Below the pieces are notes generated by a model. That model saw nothing but the letters and a program-made list of their open reading frames with translations, made no database searches and had not been told where the DNA came from. Positions 34,709 through 43,009 of a stretch of 46,401 nucleotides of DNA are shown here, piece after piece (the stretch's first letter is position 1; every line of letters starts with the position of its first letter). This DNA is from Metabacillus rhizolycopersici (GTDB lineage Bacteria; Bacillota; Bacilli; Bacillales; Bacillaceae), in assembly GCF_020075705.1 (NCBI RefSeq), contig NZ_JAIQUM010000045.1:1-46401 (forward strand), written 5' to 3'. Made by a program: the position numbers and the translations under genes.

Positions 34709-35161
34709 ATGGATCAATTAGATATTCGTCTTCTTGAACTTCTTCAAACAGATGGGCGCATGACAATAAGTGAATTGTCGAAGAATTTATCCCTTAGTCG
34801 TCCGAGTGTTACCGAGCGTTTAAACCGGCTGCAAGAGAAGGGGATTATTGAAGGATTTAGTGCACGCGTATGTCCTAAAGCAATTGGACGGGATGTCATC
34901 GTTTTTATTCAGCTAAGTGAACTCAAAACATCTTCTTATACAGAATTCGAGAAATGGATTATGCAAGACTCTGATATCATCGAATGTCATCGGTTAACCG
35001 GTGCTACTAGCTATTTACTGAAAGCTGCTGTTACAGGAATGGAGCATTTAAGTAAACTGATCGATCGGCTAACCCCTTATGGAAATGTTAATACATCGAT
35101 CGTTTTATCATCACCAGTCTCTTTTCGCTGCATTACTCCCAATGCTATTGAGAAAGGGTAG
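34709..35161 (+). CDS. Lrp/AsnC family transcriptional regulator
   Basis: A 150-aa protein with an N-terminal winged HTH (ISELSKNLSLSRPSVTERLN, about residues 20-40) and a C-terminal RAM/AsnC ligand domain (GATSYLLKAAVTGMEHLSKL). It is divergent from the thioesterase-leucine dehydrogenase-E1-E2 cluster. In Pseudomonas an Lrp relative, BkdR, activates the bkd operon in response to branched-chain amino acids, so a similar role here is likely but inferred. The start has AAAAGGAGAA upstream. A terminator follows. Confidence 0.92.
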   Translation: MDQLDIRLLELLQTDGRMTISELSKNLSLSRPSVTERLNRLQEKGIIEGFSARVCPKAIGRDVIVFIQLSELKTSSYTEFEKWIMQDSDIIECHRLTGATSYLLKAAVTGMEHLSKLIDRLTPYGNVNTSIVLSSPVSFRCITPNAIEKG

Positions 35162-35255
35162 TCATAAAAACGAAAGACATTCTCTTATTCCTCGCTGAAG
35201 CGGTCAATAATGTTCATGATATACTCATTGCTGTGAATAGACAGTATTAAAAAAA

Positions 35256-35275
35256 CGCTGAAGATCAGCGCTCTT
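35256..35275 (+). terminator. Terminator after the Lrp/AsnC gene
   Basis: CGCTGA pairs with TCAGCG across a 3-nt loop, flanked by A-rich and T-rich tracts, so it may work in both directions. Confidence 0.7.
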
Positions 35276-35450
35276 TTAATACTTAGTCCATATTTAGTTA
35301 ATCTTAGTTATATGGAATTTCCTGAGTATCGTTTAACATAGAAATCGTTGATATTTCCTTTTAAATGGTTATGAGATAAACGTCTATGCGTGCTATAAAT
35401 TAACCTTAACTCACATTGAATCTTTTTAGTAATATAGAGTAGTACAGTAT

Positions 35451-36782
35451 TTACTTGTGCCTTCGAGCCGCTTGTTGGATTGGATCCCACGGACTGTTAT
35501 AAGGAGGGGCATAGCTAAGATCTAAATCGTCAAGCTCGGTGATGGTCATTTTATGGAAAAGAGCGGTTGCTAAGACATCAATACGCTTGTCAACACCGTT
35601 TTTTCCGATAATTTGTCCGCCGAGAAGCAGATCATTATCTTTTCGATAAATCAGTTTGATATAAAGCGGGCTTGCTCCTGGGTAATAACCAGCATGATTT
35701 TTCACTTCTAGCGAAATTGTTTGAAATGGAAACTGAAGAACTTGGGCTTCTTTTTCAGACAATCCTGTTTTTCCAAGTGATAGATCCATAAACTGAATAA
35801 TTGAAGAGCCGACAATTCCTGCAAATGCTACTCCATTACCAGCCATATTTAAACCAGCAATCCGTCCCTGTTTATTGGCTGTTGTGCCAAGAGGAACGTA
35901 ATCGTCATGCTCTTTAATCCGATGGTATTGTACAGCACAATCCCCTGCAGCATAAATGTCTTTCACGTTCGTTTCCATATAACGGTTCACTTCAATAGCC
36001 CCTTTAACACTTAAACGGATATCGGTACCTTTCAGAAAGCTTGTATTCGGATGTACTCCAGTTGAAACTAGCACTAAGTCCGTCTCATAACGCCTCTTGT
36101 CTGTTTCAATCGCCTCTACCGCTGTTTGCCCAGCTATTTTCTTCACATCTTCCTCTAAAATGACTTCAATTCCCTTATCTTGCGCTTCTTTATGAATATG
36201 CTCTGCCATATCTTCATCAAAAAGTGAAGCAAGCTGTTTCCCTCGTTGGATAATTCGGACATGTTTCCCTAGCTTATGGAAATTCTCAGCCATCTCAAGA
36301 CCAATATAGCCTCCGCCTACGATCGTTACATCGTTTATTTCTTTTTTTAGACTATCTAAAATACGGTGTGTGTCCGGAATCGTTTTTAATACATGAACAT
36401 GTTCGAGTTCGATCCCTTCCCACTCTGGTAAGTTGGGACTCGCTCCTGTTGCAATCAACAATTTATCATAGGAATGACAGAATGCTTTACCTGTTTTCGT
36501 ATGAATTCCATAGACCTTTTTTTCTTCTGGATCAATACTTCTCACTTCACAATATAAATGTGCATCAATCCCATATTTTTGTCGGAAGGTCTCTACGCTT
36601 CGAGCGATGAGCTCATCTGTTGAAGAAATCATTCCACTTATCACATATGGAAGTCCACACTGCCCATATGAATAAATCCCTCCTTTCTCAAGAGTAACAA
36701 TTTCAGCATCTTCCGTATTACGAACAATTTGCATTGCTGCACTCATCCCTGCTGCTTCTCCACCAATAATCACATATTTCAT
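35451..36782 (-). CDS. CoA-disulfide reductase-like FAD/NAD(P) oxidoreductase
   Basis: 443 aa from ATG 36782, preceded by GAGGTGGAG; a GTG three codons upstream is the alternative. FAD-binding [11 protein letters not shown] is at the start, the redox cysteine is C42 in [12 protein letters not shown], and the NAD(P) motif [15 protein letters not shown] is near residue 156. The second FAD motif IYAAGDCA is near 285. A single active Cys in this place is the mark of CoA-disulfide reductases and NADH oxidases (Cdr/Nox). It would reduce CoA disulfide or polysulfide, or O2. No rhodanese domain is fused to it. It is next to a small acetyltransferase. Confidence 0.85.
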   Translation of the reverse strand: MKYVIIGGEAAGMSAAMQIVRNTEDAEIVTLEKGGIYSYGQCGLPYVISGMISSTDELIARSVETFRQKYGIDAHLYCEVRSIDPEEKKVYGIHTKTGKAFCHSYDKLLIATGASPNLPEWEGIELEHVHVLKTIPDTHRILDSLKKEINDVTIVGGGYIGLEMAENFHKLGKHVRIIQRGKQLASLFDEDMAEHIHKEAQDKGIEVILEEDVKKIAGQTAVEAIETDKRRYETDLVLVSTGVHPNTSFLKGTDIRLSVKGAIEVNRYMETNVKDIYAAGDCAVQYHRIKEHDDYVPLGTTANKQGRIAGLNMAGNGVAFAGIVGSSIIQFMDLSLGKTGLSEKEAQVLQFPFQTISLEVKNHAGYYPGASPLYIKLIYRKDNDLLLGGQIIGKNGVDKRIDVLATALFHKMTITELDDLDLSYAPPYNSPWDPIQQAARRHK

Positions 36783-36836
36783 TTTCTCCACCTCTTTTTT
36801 CTTATAACGACTAGTCCTTACAGGTTGGCCTCACTC

Positions 36837-37106
36837 TTAAAATTCTAACACGTCGTGATATTCTTTCGTTTTTTTCATCTTCTCTTTTGCATATGAACAT
36901 GTTGGAAGGATCTTTTTCCCTTCCGTTCGTGCAAACTGGACGACTTTCTCAACCAACTTCCCAGCTACACCTTGTCCGCGTAATTCATCTGACACGAAAG
37001 TATGGTCGACAATTAACCTATCTCCCTTTTCTTCAAAATGCAATTCCGCTTTTTTATCGTCTCGCTCGCCAATATAAAATGTATTTTCGTCCTTTTGAAT
37101 GTTCAT
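36837..37106 (-). CDS. Small GNAT-like acetyltransferase (Acetyltransf_CG, YjdJ type)
   Basis: An 89-aa protein with the short GNAT core. It has strand FYIGERDDKKAELHFEE, VDHTFVSDELRGQGVAGKLV with the acetyl-CoA pyrophosphate loop, and a C-terminal TCSYAKEKMKK. The length fits the YjdJ/Acetyltransf_CG group, which lacks the N-terminal part of full GNATs. The acceptor is unknown. It is upstream of the CoA-disulfide reductase gene, same strand, 54 bp away, and may be co-transcribed. Confidence 0.85.
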   Translation of the reverse strand: MNIQKDENTFYIGERDDKKAELHFEEKGDRLIVDHTFVSDELRGQGVAGKLVEKVVQFARTEGKKILPTCSYAKEKMKKTKEYHDVLEF

Positions 37107-37298
37107 GTTCAGTCTCCTCTCCTTTTTTAAAACCGTTTCTTCTTTTATCTATACCCTCTTTAGACTTTTTTTCATCCTATTTACTTCTTTTTCTTTCCCT
37201 CTTCAAAATTAATGTAAGGATTTCTCCATTCATCCAGAAATGTCAAAACCGAGTCGTTCCTATTCTGCTTTTTTTGCTTTTCGAAGATTCGGATCTTT

Positions 37299-37380
37299 AC
37301 GGGCAGTTACCTCCCACTTATCTTCTTTGCTCCTCTCGAATCTTGAAGTCAGAGTTTTACTGCCCGTTAAGGTGGGATAA
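37299..37380. repeat. GGGCAGT inverted intergenic repeat
   Basis: ACGGGCAGT (37299-37307) and ACTGCCCGT (37359-37367) are perfect complements. Both arms carry an adjacent TCCCAC/GTGGGA motif. The right arm, reversed, recurs at 3362-3405. The remainder of 37107-37584 contains no convincing gene; the long plus-strand frame there is Cys/Phe-rich and runs antisense to the acetyltransferase gene. Confidence 0.6.
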
Positions 37381-37584
37381 ATTACCTCATCGTTTTCCTT
37401 GTTATTCTGAAAGGACCAACTAATTCACAGCAAGGGCAGTGTTTTTTCGTTTTTGAGGTTTGATTTACCTGGTAAAAACCCAGATTTTGAGATTTTTTAT
37501 ACTTCCTCCAAAATATTTGAAAATTTATCTAAAATCAAATCGGGAATACATACCTAATAGTTTCAATAGATTTAGGAGGTTAAT

Positions 37585-38301
37585 ATGAAACGAATTTTCT
37601 TTTATGGAGCCGGTTTGCTACTCCTTCTAACATTAGTAATGGTTTTTGTATATAACAAAGAGAATTGGGAGTTGTCATCAAATACACCAGAAAAACAGAT
37701 CATCGCTTTAGGAGATTCTTTAACATATGGATATGGCGATCGTTCCGGTGAAGGGTATGTAGATAATCTTCAATGGCTTTTTAATAAACATTATAAGGGG
37801 AAAGTCACTGTTCAAAACCATGGTATTCCCGGCCAAAAATCAGACGGACTGCTACAACAAATTAAAAAACCTACAGTTTTTGAAGAGTTAGATAAGGCAG
37901 ATTACTTTATCGTATTTATCGGTACAAATGATTTAATAAAAAGTAACGGAGGTAATTTAAGCACTATCCATGATACAAGGCTACAGATTGGAAAAGCGGA
38001 CTACCAAAAAAATTTAGAAAAGATTTTAGAAATTATTCGGGATAAAAATCCGAATGCACCAATTCTTTTCTTAGGACTTTATAATCCTTATCCTTCTGTG
38101 AACGATATTGGGAATGTGGTAAGGGAATGGAACTATGCAAGTAAACAGACTATCAGTCGATTTGCGAATGTACACTTTATCTCAACGAACGATATTTTTA
38201 AGAATAAATTAAAGAGAAAGTATTTCAGCGATTCACTTCACCCTAACAAAAAAGGCTATGATTTGATTACAAGAGAGATACTCAAGGAATACAACTTTTA
38301 A
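37585..38301 (+). CDS. Secreted or anchored SGNH/GDSL hydrolase
   Basis: A 238-aa lipase/esterase of the SGNH type. It has an N-terminal hydrophobic segment (residues 6-23, signal or anchor). Block I is ALGDSLTYGYGD with nucleophile S45, block III is FIGTNDL, and block V is DSLHPNKKGY with D216 and H219. It resembles Bacillus YpmR-like hydrolases that act on cell-envelope esters or lipids. The ATG has TTAGGAGGTT 6 nt upstream. The truncated gene at 38373 follows it by 71 bp. Confidence 0.9.
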   Translation: MKRIFFYGAGLLLLLTLVMVFVYNKENWELSSNTPEKQIIALGDSLTYGYGDRSGEGYVDNLQWLFNKHYKGKVTVQNHGIPGQKSDGLLQQIKKPTVFEELDKADYFIVFIGTNDLIKSNGGNLSTIHDTRLQIGKADYQKNLEKILEIIRDKNPNAPILFLGLYNPYPSVNDIGNVVREWNYASKQTISRFANVHFISTNDIFKNKLKRKYFSDSLHPNKKGYDLITREILKEYNF

Positions 38302-38372
38302 TACGTCATTGGTATTTGGATGTTTGAGTTGTACTATTGAGGAAATTAAATAAAAACAAAGGAGGGTTTTAA

Positions 38373-38480
38373 GTGATTCGTACAATTTTAGTGATTATTG
38401 TAGCAATCCCCTACCTTTTCCAGCCTTTTTTCCAAAGGCTCTTTTCTAAGAGATTGTTGTTTTTAAACATAAAAGGATGA
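38373..38480 (+). pseudogene. Truncated gene start, cut by the MITE-like repeat
   Basis: A GTG start with a strong AAAGGAGGG leads into IRTILVIIVAIPYLFQPFFQ, a hydrophobic protein N-terminus. The frame then enters the repeat at 38434 and stops at 38478-38480. The original gene seems to have lost everything after about 20 codons. The N-terminus is reminiscent of PlsC-type acyltransferases, but it is too short to be sure. Confidence 0.4.
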
Positions 38481-38707
38481 ACAGCTGTTACAAAGTGGGG
38501 CGGAAAATGTGTCGAAAATTGAGGGTTGGTCGATACCTTGGTGATTTCGGACAATAAAATTCAAAACCAGACAATAAAACCTTGAGTTTGGCCAAAAAAT
38601 CTCAAGTTCAGACAATAAATCGTGATGATGGACAATACATCATTCCGAATAACTGAATTAGAAATCAAGTAAGTTTAAAAACAACAAAGTTTACTAAAAC
38701 AGCCTTT
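38434..38707. repeat. MITE-like element, complete copy (274 bp)
   Basis: The two ends, 38434-38468 and 38673-38707, are 35-bp imperfect inverted repeats starting AAAGGCT and sharing TTGTTGTTTTTAAAC. Between them are about 200 bp with no ORF. These include six repeats of a GACAATAAA-like core anchored at 38532, 38552, 38572, 38593, 38613 and 38633 (period 20-21 bp). A reverse copy is at 1-224 and a lone end at 6404. No transposase is encoded, so any mobility would need a helper. Confidence 0.8.
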
Positions 38708-38784
38708 TAATTAAAGCAAATAATACATAGAATTACCAAAATAAGCAAAGATAAAGGTATTAAAATAAAGGAAGGTAGTATTAA

Positions 38785-39255
38785 ATGAAAAAAAATAAAA
38801 TGTTTATTATATTAATGACATGTTTACCTTGGTTTTCAATACCTTTACTTGGACTAAAAACATTCAAAAGATTCCTTCCATCATCACTTACTTTGGTTTT
38901 ATATTTAATTGCTGAAGGGAGACTTGCTGAAAAGAAAAAATGGTGGTGGTTTCCTTTTAACATAAAACCTAATGTATTGGGAGAATTGCCATTAATAATA
39001 GGTCCGTTTTTTGTTGGGTCTCTTTGGGTCTTAAAATTCACCTACGGAAAATTTAATCTATACCTACTGACCAATATTATAATTGACTCCCTTTTTACCT
39101 TTTTGGGAATGGATTGGTTAAAAAAAATAGGTTACGTCACTTTAGTAAGGCTTCCAAAAATTCAATTATCACTAATATTTTTAATCAAGACTTTTATTTT
39201 ATACGGTTCTCAGTTTTTGTACGAAAAAGTGTTTTCATCAAATGCATTTAAATAG
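38785..39255 (+). CDS. Hypothetical multi-pass membrane protein
   Basis: 156 aa with four or five hydrophobic segments and an aromatic, basic loop (EKKKWWWFPFNIKPN). It has an AAGGAAGG before the ATG and its own terminator, so it looks like a real gene. I do not recognise a functional family; it is similar in build to small Bacillaceae membrane proteins of unknown role. No partner gene is apparent. Confidence 0.6.
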   Translation: MKKNKMFIILMTCLPWFSIPLLGLKTFKRFLPSSLTLVLYLIAEGRLAEKKKWWWFPFNIKPNVLGELPLIIGPFFVGSLWVLKFTYGKFNLYLLTNIIIDSLFTFLGMDWLKKIGYVTLVRLPKIQLSLIFLIKTFILYGSQFLYEKVFSSNAFK

Positions 39256-39267
39256 TGGTATTACTTT

Positions 39268-39298
39268 AAAGCGATTGAATTGTTCTTTCGCTTTTTTT
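39268..39298 (+). terminator. Terminator of the membrane protein gene
   Basis: AAAGCGA pairs with TCGCTTT across a 13-nt loop, followed by seven T. The rest of the 39256-39662 gap holds no gene. Confidence 0.7.
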
Positions 39299-39597
39299 CA
39301 AATTCGTATTATCTGCGAACTGCGACATTTATCAACTTCTGATCTATAATAATTAGGTTCTACTTTAACTACCCTTTAAAAAGTTTCTTCTATTCTTTAC
39401 TTCGAGAATACATCTTCAATTATATATAAATTTTGTTAATAATTGAGTATTCCCCACTTTTTTCTTTAGTCTACTTATTCATAATTTTTCAAGTTAGTTT
39501 TAGCAGCCTCAGAAACTGCAATTGTAAAAAAAGCTCATTGATTGAGAGTTTAATAAGCCTATAAAACCTCATGAAATACTAACCAACACACAAGAAA

Positions 39598-39633
39598 AAA
39601 ACGAATCCCCTTTAAATAAATTGGATTCGTTTT
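39598..39633 (-). terminator. Terminator of the larA-larE operon
   Basis: On the minus strand AAAACGAATCC pairs with GGATTCGTTTT (11 bp), followed by TTT and a T-rich tract. Confidence 0.85.
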
Positions 39634-39662
39634 ATATATATGTGTAGAACTTTCGTTACTAA

Positions 39663-40496
39663 TCAACCAAATTCTACTTTCATAGCATCCTCTGTCAATA
39701 CTTCATTCATGCTGCCTGTTCGGTAACCGAGCAGATCGACTGACACATATTTAAAGCCGAGTGATGTTAGTTTTAAATTTATTTGATCTCGATGATCTAG
39801 TAAATCAGCAATTTCCTCTTTAGCTACCTCAATACGAGCAACCTCACCGTGATAGCGAACACGTACCATATTGAATCCAAGCTTTGTCATGAATTTTTCT
39901 GCTTGATCGACTTGTTCAATATTATGTTTATCTAGTTTCGTTCCATATGGGATTCTGGATGCAAGACTGCATGATGCCGGTTTATTCCAGACTGGAAGCT
40001 CAAGCTCCTTGGCAAGCTTACGAACCTCCTGTTTGTAAAAGTTAGCTTCCTGTAACACGCTCCGAACTCCTGCTTCTGTTCTAGCTTTCATGCCAGGGCG
40101 AAAATCTTCCATATCATCCATGATCATTCCATCCAGAACATACTTATAACCAAGTTCTTTAGCGAGCAGATTGACATGAGAATAAAGCAGCTTCTTACTG
40201 TAATACCAGCTATCAGGAATATTCTCCGTAATTCTTTCATCTTCTAATTCCTTTATTTCGGTTTGATAAACCTTTATGCCCATTTTTTCTGCAAGTTCAA
40301 CAGCACGATCAAATTCTTCATTACGGAATAATTCTGATGCAACGATCACTGCAAGAACATTGGAAGAGCCCAGCTCCTGTTGAGCTCTTTTTAAGACCAG
40401 TGTACTATCTACCCCACCAGAAAAGGCAACAATCACGCGATTCATTCCAGAAAGTATCTCACCAAGAAGCTGATTTTTTTCAGTTAGCTTGTGCAT
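39663..40496 (-). CDS. larE: LarE, ATP-dependent sacrificial sulfur transferase
   Basis: A 277-aa PP-loop enzyme with the ATP motif FSGGVDST (residues 25-32). The sacrificial cysteine is at residue 176 (NKPASCSLASR), the same number as in Lactiplantibacillus LarE. LarE adds sulfur to the pyridinium dicarboxylate precursor of the nickel-pincer cofactor (NPN) used by LarA. LarB and LarC, also required, are not in this window. It follows the larA homologue by 27 bp, last in the operon. Start ATG follows GAGGAGGAAAAT. Confidence 0.93.
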   Translation of the reverse strand: MHKLTEKNQLLGEILSGMNRVIVAFSGGVDSTLVLKRAQQELGSSNVLAVIVASELFRNEEFDRAVELAEKMGIKVYQTEIKELEDERITENIPDSWYYSKKLLYSHVNLLAKELGYKYVLDGMIMDDMEDFRPGMKARTEAGVRSVLQEANFYKQEVRKLAKELELPVWNKPASCSLASRIPYGTKLDKHNIEQVDQAEKFMTKLGFNMVRVRYHGEVARIEVAKEEIADLLDHRDQINLKLTSLGFKYVSVDLLGYRTGSMNEVLTEDAMKVEFG

Positions 40497-40523
40497 ATTT
40501 TCCTCCTCAAAATGTCGTGCTTT

Positions 40524-41804
40524 TTATAATTCAACAAGTTCACTTTCTTCAACATAAGGTATCGATAATGGACCTAAAGGCAGAACAGCTACTGTCATAT
40601 CTTTACCATATTTCCCCTTTAGCTCTTCTATCGTCTGCTCGATGTTATGAGTTGGTTTCAACATCGCTCCTTCAACTTGTTCATTTGTCAGTTTCGAATA
40701 CACATAAACATCTGCCCAAACTTGGATAACTGCTTGTTTTTGTACTTGCCATTGGTCAAACATTTTAAACTCAGGGTTGTTAATAATATCCAGTAATTCT
40801 TGAGGAGTATTAGCCATTTCAAAGATTTTTGAATAGTTCCCATGATCAGGTAAACCATCTGAACATTCAGAGGCAATAATAATAGCCCCTCCCTCTTTGA
40901 CAATTTTATGGGACGCACTCATTCCCTTTACTGCTTGATAGAGATTTTGATCAAGCGGATATCCTGAGTTTGAAGCGATGACGACATCAAATCGCTCATC
41001 ACAATGAATCATTGTATGTTCTTTAACAAACGCACAGCCTTTGTCATGCGCTGCATAAAGCTCTCCTGCAAAAATAGCGGTAATTTCTTTTTCACGATTT
41101 AGCGTCACATTTAACATGAAATCAGGTTTGCACATACCATTTATTTCACGCGTCATATCCTGTACAGGGTTGTTAATCATATTCCCCCACGTAGCAAGAG
41201 GATCCCCTATCATTCTTGCATTATGAAACGTCATAATCGTTTCAAGTCCAGCTACGCCAGGCATTATTCCCTTTGGCCCTCCGGAAAATCCTGCAAAAAA
41301 GTGTGGCTCAATAAAGCCTGTGACGATACGAAAATCTGCTTCTACATACTCTTTATTGAGATAAACGTCACATCCAAATCTACTTTTCCCTACGTTTACA
41401 AGGGATTCTTTATTGTGACATTGATTATTGACAATCCGAATATTCTCTACGACCCATTCACCAAGCATTTGGACAAACTCTTCTCTCGTTTGATCACGGT
41501 GTGTCCCTGTTCCATTGATAATCACAAAATTTTCTAAAGGAACGTGATTTAATTCTTCGATTAATAAAGGGACTAAAATATGATTTGGTGTCGGTCTTGT
41601 GATATCACTAATGACAATTGCGACAGTGTCCGTCGATTTTACCGATTCTTTTAATGGAGGAGCACCAATTGGATTTCTTAAGGCCTGGCGAATCGCCTCT
41701 TCATGATTTGGTAATTTAGGTAAGTTTTTTGGTTCGATAATAAATGAATGATCCGGTACTTCTACTGAAATCCCTTTTTTTCCATACAGTAGTTCTGTTT
41801 TCAT
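40524..41804 (-). CDS. larA: LarA-type nickel-pincer racemase or epimerase
   Basis: A 426-aa LarA family protein (DUF2088). Key residues map with a constant shift of six from L. plantarum LarA: H102 (GTGTHRDQT), H168 (EPHFFAGFSGG), K178 (GGPKGIMPG, the NPN-lysine) and H194 (TFHNARM). D67 and R70 lie in SDITRPTP. LarA racemises lactate; homologues act on malate, short hydroxyacids, phenyllactate or gluconate. Here it sits with glycerate kinase, a KdgT-like permease and CdaR, so a glycerate or sugar-acid substrate is more likely than lactate. That choice is inference. Confidence 0.88.
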   Translation of the reverse strand: MKTELLYGKKGISVEVPDHSFIIEPKNLPKLPNHEEAIRQALRNPIGAPPLKESVKSTDTVAIVISDITRPTPNHILVPLLIEELNHVPLENFVIINGTGTHRDQTREEFVQMLGEWVVENIRIVNNQCHNKESLVNVGKSRFGCDVYLNKEYVEADFRIVTGFIEPHFFAGFSGGPKGIMPGVAGLETIMTFHNARMIGDPLATWGNMINNPVQDMTREINGMCKPDFMLNVTLNREKEITAIFAGELYAAHDKGCAFVKEHTMIHCDERFDVVIASNSGYPLDQNLYQAVKGMSASHKIVKEGGAIIIASECSDGLPDHGNYSKIFEMANTPQELLDIINNPEFKMFDQWQVQKQAVIQVWADVYVYSKLTNEQVEGAMLKPTHNIEQTIEELKGKYGKDMTVAVLPLGPLSIPYVEESELVEL

Positions 41805-41878
41805 GCTGCATACCGCTCCTTTTTACTAAAATAAAATGTTATTTATCACATCTGAACTGTAAAGGAGTAAACGACCTA

Positions 41879-43009
41879 TTAGTTACTTGCTGCTTGTTTT
41901 GTATCTGTTGTACCCTCTATTCCCTTTAGTCCGAGATCTTCTTTTGTACCATCAATACCTTTTCTCCGTTGATACTTATCCATCAAAATAACGCCAAGTG
42001 GACATAGTAGGGACGTTGTAATGGTTGATACGGAAATTTGTGCCGTAGCAATTGGAACAATGTTCTGTATCGCTTCGAATTCCGCTGCTGTCATAGCACC
42101 AGAACCAACTGCTACGGAAGCTGCCGCTGCGATTGCTGCAGGTGTTGCGGCTGCATTTCCTGCTGTTGATGCTTCTGAAATCGGAGCAATGTAACTTTTT
42201 TCTTTAAATAATTTAAAAACGAGAATACCAAATCCACCACTAAGAACAAATGTAAGGATTGCAAGTGTTAACCCGCCTGCAAGAACAGCAGGATTAAAGA
42301 AGTTAGCTAAATTCATTCCAGCTCCTAATGAAAATGCGAAAAAAGGGATTGTCAACGATTCACCCGGCTTCAAGAACTCACGTATTTTCGGATCAAGATT
42401 TCCTAAAAGCATTCCAATACCAATTGGTAATAATACGGCTATGAATGCAATCAATGGAAAAGCAGTTCCCAGCATCCCTAAAGATACAAGTGTTAAGAAA
42501 GGTCCATCATTAATCGCGAGAATAGACAAACCACCTACATCAGATCGATTACCATATTGTCCAGTTAGTGCCGCATACATTCCACTATTACTATTCGTCA
42601 TGCCTGCAATAATGGCTAGTGTAGACAGTCCGAAAATTCCACTCCATGGATCAAAGAAAAATCCGAACGACATACCAACTGTCAGACCAGCCAAATACTT
42701 TGAACTAGTAAGTAAAACACCTTTTTTCAAAGCAACTCCGCCTACTTTTAAATTCATCTGACTACCTACACAAAATAAAAATAAGGCGATGAGAACGAGA
42801 GCACTATCTTTAAATAATTCCTGAGAGAATCCACCAATTCTTAAAAATTCATAATAACCGTCATCAGTCGGCGCTGTACCGAGTGCTTTCAAAACATTCA
42901 TGACGACTGGGATATGTAATTGATCAATTGTATTTAGAGCAGCCCCCAGCAAAAGGGGAACAACCATCATTCCTCCTGGTACCTTTTCGATAGTGTCTTT
43001 AATTCTCAA
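41879..43009 (-). CDS. KdgT-type 2-keto-3-deoxygluconate permease
   Basis: A 376-aa membrane protein with about ten helices. It is of the KdgT family, with IEKVPGGMMVVPLLLGAALN at the start and GMTNSNSGMYAALTGQYG near residue 137. Its hydrophilic C-terminus of about 30 residues is longer than in E. coli KdgT. It would take up an acid sugar or hydroxy acid by proton symport. Its ATG overlaps the glycerate kinase stop by 4 bp. Substrate may differ from 2-keto-3-deoxygluconate, since no KDG kinase or aldolase is present. Confidence 0.88.
   Translation of the reverse strand: MRIKDTIEKVPGGMMVVPLLLGAALNTIDQLHIPVVMNVLKALGTAPTDDGYYEFLRIGGFSQELFKDSALVLIALFLFCVGSQMNLKVGGVALKKGVLLTSSKYLAGLTVGMSFGFFFDPWSGIFGLSTLAIIAGMTNSNSGMYAALTGQYGNRSDVGGLSILAINDGPFLTLVSLGMLGTAFPLIAFIAVLLPIGIGMLLGNLDPKIREFLKPGESLTIPFFAFSLGAGMNLANFFNPAVLAGGLTLAILTFVLSGGFGILVFKLFKEKSYIAPISEASTAGNAAATPAAIAAAASVAVGSGAMTAAEFEAIQNIVPIATAQISVSTITTSLLCPLGVILMDKYQRRKGIDGTKEDLGLKGIEGTTDTKQAASN

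Noticed and set aside
35308..35490. Minus-strand ORF beginning [12 protein letters not shown]
   Set aside because: It overlaps the end of the CoA-disulfide reductase gene in another frame and has no ribosome binding site. Its start is a chance reading of the antisense or shifted frame, not a gene and not a tRNA.
36887..37423. 178-codon plus-strand ORF
   Set aside because: It runs antisense through the acetyltransferase gene and then through an intergenic repeat. Its composition (Phe, Leu, Cys, Arg) is that of a shadow frame and it has no ribosome binding site.
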